Assembly (NCBI GenBank): GCA_003561665.1 | Contig: PWVY01000283.1 | Coordinates: 1-15,554, forward strand | Length of the DNA: 15,554 nt | Source: Thermoplasmata archaeon | GTDB lineage: Archaea > Thermoplasmatota > SW-10-69-26 | Direction: 5' to 3' | Shown here: piece after piece, positions 12,873-15,554 of the stretch | How the letters are laid out: the number at the start of each line of letters is the position of its first letter | Position numbering within the stretch: position 1 is the stretch's first letter | Notes under the pieces: model-generated | What the model saw: only the letters and a program-made list of their open reading frames with translations | Told to the model about the DNA's origin: nothing | Databases searched by the model: none | Made by a program: the position numbers and the translations under genes

Positions 12873-14615
12873 ATGGCCATGGGTCCTCCTCACGGCGGCG
12901 ATGACGGTTCCACGCGGGATAGGGGGCACTTCGCGGGAGGGTTCTTGAATGCGCTCACGGGGCCGCGGATCGCGGAGCAGTACCGGGCCAGCGAGGCAGG
13001 CGTTGCGCGGATCCGCTTGATGGTGGCCGTGTTCACCAGCATCATGTTCGCGTTCGTTCGAGGGCCTGAACCCCTCGTTTGGTTGGGCCTTGCCGTCATC
13101 GCCGTGGCCCTCGCATACAGCGTCTGGGTCTTGTGGGCGCGCCCGTTCGAACGGTACCCGTTCATGGCCTCGAGCCTGTTCGTGTCCGCCACGGACCTTG
13201 CGTTGATCACGCTTTTCCTCGTGGCCACGGGCGGGTTCGCATCCCCATATTTCCCCTTGTGGTACGTCTCCATCTTCGCAGTGAGCCTACGCTTCGGGTT
13301 CACGGAGACGATGCTTGGGGCAAGCCTGTACACGCTCGCGTACGCAGGCATCACTGTAGCGATGGACAGCCTCGTAGCCCAGTGGCCCACGTTCATCGTT
13401 CGCTCGGGTTACATCTACCTTGCCGGGTTACTTGGCGTCCTCGCTTCGGCCCTGATCAACCAAGAAACCGTCCAACGGCGACGCTACGAGAAGGCATCAA
13501 CCCGCCTCGAAGAAGCCTTGTCGCTGCAGGAAGCCACATTCGATGCAACCGCGGACGGGCTCTTAGTCGTGGACATGAACCAAAACGTGATGGCGTACAA
13601 CGAGCGATTCCAAGAGATGACAGGAGTCCAAGGTGGGCTCCCAAGAGACCATACATCGCTCATCGAGAAGGTCCAAAATCAGATGGAGAACCCAGAACAG
13701 TTCATGAAAGACATCAAAGAAGCATACAAAAACCCCCAGGAAGAGTCATTCGACGAAATCCGGTTCAAGGACGGTCGCATCTTCGAACGGTACTCCCGCC
13801 CCCAACTCCTCAACGATGAACCTGTAGGCCGAGTCTGGAGCTTCCGAAACGTCACGGCCACACGAAACGCATGGAACAAACTCAAGACCGCGAACGAAGA
13901 ACTCGAACGATACGCCAACGCCGCCGCTGAAGAGCTCCGCTTCGCGCACGCCGCCGCCCACGATCTAAAAGAACCCGCACGCATGGTCACCAACTACCTC
14001 ACCCTCCTCAAAGACCACGCCCAAGACGACCTCGACGAAACCGCCGAAGAGATGATCCACTACGCGAATCAAGGCGCCAAGCACATGCAAGCCCTCATCG
14101 ACGGGCTCCTCACCTTTTCCCGCATCGACGCAGAACAAACCACCCTGACGCCCACGGACGCCAACCAAGTCCTCAACGACGTCCTCACCTCACTACAAGC
14201 GCGCATCAACGAAACCGACGCGACCATCACAACCGAAACCCTCCCCAACGTGAACGCCGACGAAACCCACCTCGCACACGTCTTCCAAAACCTCATCACG
14301 AACGCCATCAAGTTCACCAAACCCGGCCAACCCCCCCGAATACGCATCCACGCCCACCCCGAAGGCAACCAACACCGCATCCACATTCAAGACGACGGCA
14401 TCGGCATGGACCCCCAACACGCCACCGAGCTCTTCCAACTCTTCCACCAAGGCGACCAAACAAAAAGCCAAGAAGGTCAAGGCATCGGGCTCGCCATCTG
14501 CAAAAAGATCATCGACCACCACGGCGGAACCATCAGCATCGACACCAAACCCGGCCACGGCACCACCGTCTCCTTCACCCTCCCCACAACCCACAACCCC
14601 GAGCAACCCAACTAG
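12873..14615 (+). CDS. Membrane-bound PAS sensor histidine kinase
   Basis: This 580-residue sensor kinase has about six membrane segments in its first 200 residues (about 48-63, 68-88, 98-118, 124-140, 146-165 and 178-195). A PAS domain follows at about 215-330 (ATADGLLVVDMNQNVMAYNERFQEMTG, 225-251), then a coiled-coil linker (334-352). The dimerisation domain has the phosphate-accepting H363 in AAHDLKEP. The ATP-binding domain carries the N box HVFQNLITNAIKF (469-481), G1 DDGIGMD (507-513) and G2 GQGIGLAICKKI (535-546). It should autophosphorylate in response to a membrane or cytoplasmic signal. No response regulator is in the window, so its partner is unknown. The ATG at 12873 begins the longest sensible protein; the ATG at 12879 is an alternative. 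Its stop shares CTAG with the stop of the convergent membrane protein gene. Base use turns sharply A/C-rich through the gene. Confidence 0.93.
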   Translation: MAMGPPHGGDDGSTRDRGHFAGGFLNALTGPRIAEQYRASEAGVARIRLMVAVFTSIMFAFVRGPEPLVWLGLAVIAVALAYSVWVLWARPFERYPFMASSLFVSATDLALITLFLVATGGFASPYFPLWYVSIFAVSLRFGFTETMLGASLYTLAYAGITVAMDSLVAQWPTFIVRSGYIYLAGLLGVLASALINQETVQRRRYEKASTRLEEALSLQEATFDATADGLLVVDMNQNVMAYNERFQEMTGVQGGLPRDHTSLIEKVQNQMENPEQFMKDIKEAYKNPQEESFDEIRFKDGRIFERYSRPQLLNDEPVGRVWSFRNVTATRNAWNKLKTANEELERYANAAAEELRFAHAAAHDLKEPARMVTNYLTLLKDHAQDDLDETAEEMIHYANQGAKHMQALIDGLLTFSRIDAEQTTLTPTDANQVLNDVLTSLQARINETDATITTETLPNVNADETHLAHVFQNLITNAIKFTKPGQPPRIRIHAHPEGNQHRIHIQDDGIGMDPQHATELFQLFHQGDQTKSQEGQGIGLAICKKIIDHHGGTISIDTKPGHGTTVSFTLPTTHNPEQPN

Positions 14616-15307
14616 CTTGGATGCCCCACCGAACCACCCACCCCCGGAGCCCTCCCCAGATCATCCACCACCGCATGGTAAAAACTCGCCACATTCGCCC
14701 ACGCCCACACCAACCCCACGAACACCCCCACCACGAACACCAACAACCCCCCCACCAAGATCAAAACATTCACCACGAACAACCCCAACAACCGCCACCC
14801 ATACCCCCTCGTCTCATCCCAACTCGCACGCACCGCCTCCACCGGAGACACCTCCCGATCCACCACCAAAAAAGGCACAAACGACAACCGAACCAACGCC
14901 ACCAACCCCGGAACGATCAACAACACCAACCCCACCACCACCACCACCAACACCGCATACAACAACATCCCCCCCACCGCGTTCACATACACACGAAACC
15001 CACCCAAAACCTCCCCAACCTCCACCTCCCCACCACGAACCGCCCCCAAGAACACACCCGCAACACCCACCAACAACGGGAACACCACCAACACCGAATA
15101 CAACACACTCAACCCCGCCAACCCACCCCCCTCCCCCGGAACCGGCTCCGCAACGAACACATTCGACAACAACTCCACCCCCACATAGATCAACACCACC
15201 ACCAACAACCCCCAAAACGCCCGCTTCAACGTCCCCCACCCATGCCCAACCGCCGCGCCCACCCGCGGCTCCGGCACACGTGACACCTCACGCTCAACAC
15301 GCACCAT
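14612..15307 (-). CDS. Polytopic membrane protein of unknown function
   Basis: From the ATG at 15307 this is a 231-residue integral membrane protein with four hydrophobic blocks at about 31-51, 67-90, 111-147 and 171-203, probably five or six helices. The segment FLVVDREVSPVEAVRASWDETRGYGWRL (146-172) resembles a motif seen in DUF975-like and related bacterial/archaeal membrane proteins, where a VDR-x-x-S-x-x-E-A-x-R-A-S-W stretch precedes the last helices; this family link is a tentative reading. The open frame extends 52 codons upstream with a Trp/Cys-rich, G/T-biased translation that overlaps the next gene's end region, so it is rejected. Stop codons of this gene and the histidine kinase gene overlap in CTAG (14612-14615). 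Its coding strand is strongly G/T-rich: Val is nearly always GTG or GTT, Leu often TTG. Confidence 0.72.
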   Translation of the reverse strand: MVRVEREVSRVPEPRVGAAVGHGWGTLKRAFWGLLVVVLIYVGVELLSNVFVAEPVPGEGGGLAGLSVLYSVLVVFPLLVGVAGVFLGAVRGGEVEVGEVLGGFRVYVNAVGGMLLYAVLVVVVVGLVLLIVPGLVALVRLSFVPFLVVDREVSPVEAVRASWDETRGYGWRLLGLFVVNVLILVGGLLVFVVGVFVGLVWAWANVASFYHAVVDDLGRAPGVGGSVGHPS

Positions 15308-15362
15308 GAAAAACCCACCCCCCACACGCCACAAGAGGCCCCCCGCAACCGAACATGCCCCC

Positions 15363-15554
15363 TCAACCCAACGGCAAACCACCCCACCCCAACGCCAACG
15401 CCACCAAGAACAACACCATGCCCAACACCAACACCAACCCCTGCCCCCGACTGATCCGATCATCCGTCCACAACATCGGCACCAACACCACGAACGCCGC
15501 CACCATCACCGGCACCTGGAGCACCACGAGGATCGACATCGACGTCGCACCGGC
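15363..15554 (-). CDS. C-terminal fragment of a membrane protein (possibly a cation exchanger)
   Basis: The window edge cuts this gene; 63 C-terminal residues and the TGA at 15363-15365 are visible. Two hydrophobic helices (about residues 7-28 and 40-60) are joined by a short basic/acidic turn LWTDDRISRGQG. That arrangement, with an Arg-x-x-(R/G)-x-(E/Q)-G turn before a final helix, resembles the C-terminus of sodium/calcium exchangers (CaCA family), but two helices are too little to be sure. It is followed 55 nt later by the polytopic membrane protein gene on the same strand. Confidence 0.5.
   Translation of the reverse strand, partial: AGATSMSILVVLQVPVMVAAFVVLVPMLWTDDRISRGQGLVLVLGMVLFLVALALGWGGLPLG

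Noticed and set aside
14617..15309. Long + strand frames (220-230 codons) rich in Pro, Thr and His
   Set aside because: They come from the A/C-rich strand opposite a hydrophobic membrane protein with a coherent helix pattern. Near absence of T on this strand makes stop codons rare.
14640..15460. Possible CRISPR array or satellite from recurring CCACC/CAACA patterns
   Set aside because: There is no regular repeat length or spacer pattern. The recurrence comes from GTG/GGT/TTG codons on the opposite strand.
15308..15463. 52-codon Trp/Cys-rich upstream extension of the polytopic membrane protein
   Set aside because: The composition is implausible and it overlaps the end of the upstream membrane gene. 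The ATG at 15307 gives a sensible N-terminus.

Overview
This window looks archaeal, most likely from a high-GC euryarchaeon. A Thermoplasmatota-like lineage is possible, but the sequence alone does not settle that. The evidence is an archaeal Sm-like protein gene followed 12 nt later by the gene for ribosomal protein L37e (an archaeal/eukaryotic protein), TATA-like boxes about 25-30 nt upstream of many starts with little sign of Shine-Dalgarno sequences (leaderless transcripts), a tRNA gene with no encoded CCA, and a membrane-anchored protein with winged-helix domains inside the cell.

Layout, left to right. 1-797 (-) is the N-terminal part of CTP synthase (pyrG), cut by the window edge. 889-1470 (-) is a small secreted protein with three near-identical Cys/Trp repeats. 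It is divergent from 1657-3306 (+), a protein with an ectodomain, one membrane segment and C-terminal winged helices. That gene converges on a small ArsR-like regulator (3359-3682, -). Behind the regulator lies a minus-strand series: a class-V PLP cysteine desulfurase/aminotransferase (3772-5139), a lipoprotein (5186-6289) and an ALDH7/antiquitin-type aldehyde dehydrogenase (6337-7893). A 225-bp divergent promoter region separates the last from a 1-pyrroline-5-carboxylate dehydrogenase (8119-9699, +), whose 3' end overlaps that of truA (9683-10504, -) by 17 nt. Next come lsm and rpl37e (+), an unrecognised 517-residue Cys-containing protein (11108-12661, +), tRNA-Val(GAC), a membrane histidine kinase with a PAS domain (12873-14615, +), a polytopic membrane protein (14612-15307, -), and the C-terminus of another membrane protein (15363-15554, -).

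How the genes relate. lsm, rpl37e, truA and tRNA-Val form an RNA/translation neighbourhood. The two divergent aldehyde dehydrogenases suggest amino-acid semialdehyde oxidation (lysine/aminoadipate and proline/arginine routes). The Cys-repeat protein and the membrane regulator share a 186-bp intergenic region containing an inverted repeat, so they may be a sensor and its target or partner. Strong hairpins lie at two convergent gene junctions (3358-3388 and 9720-9747).

I found no CRISPR array, insertion sequence, phage genes or recognisable defence system. The best candidates for something undescribed are the triple Cys-repeat secreted protein with its divergent membrane regulator, the unknown 517-residue protein behind lsm-rpl37e, and an extreme A/C versus G/T strand asymmetry that reverses near 13.0 kb. 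No stretch longer than 300 bases lacks a gene.
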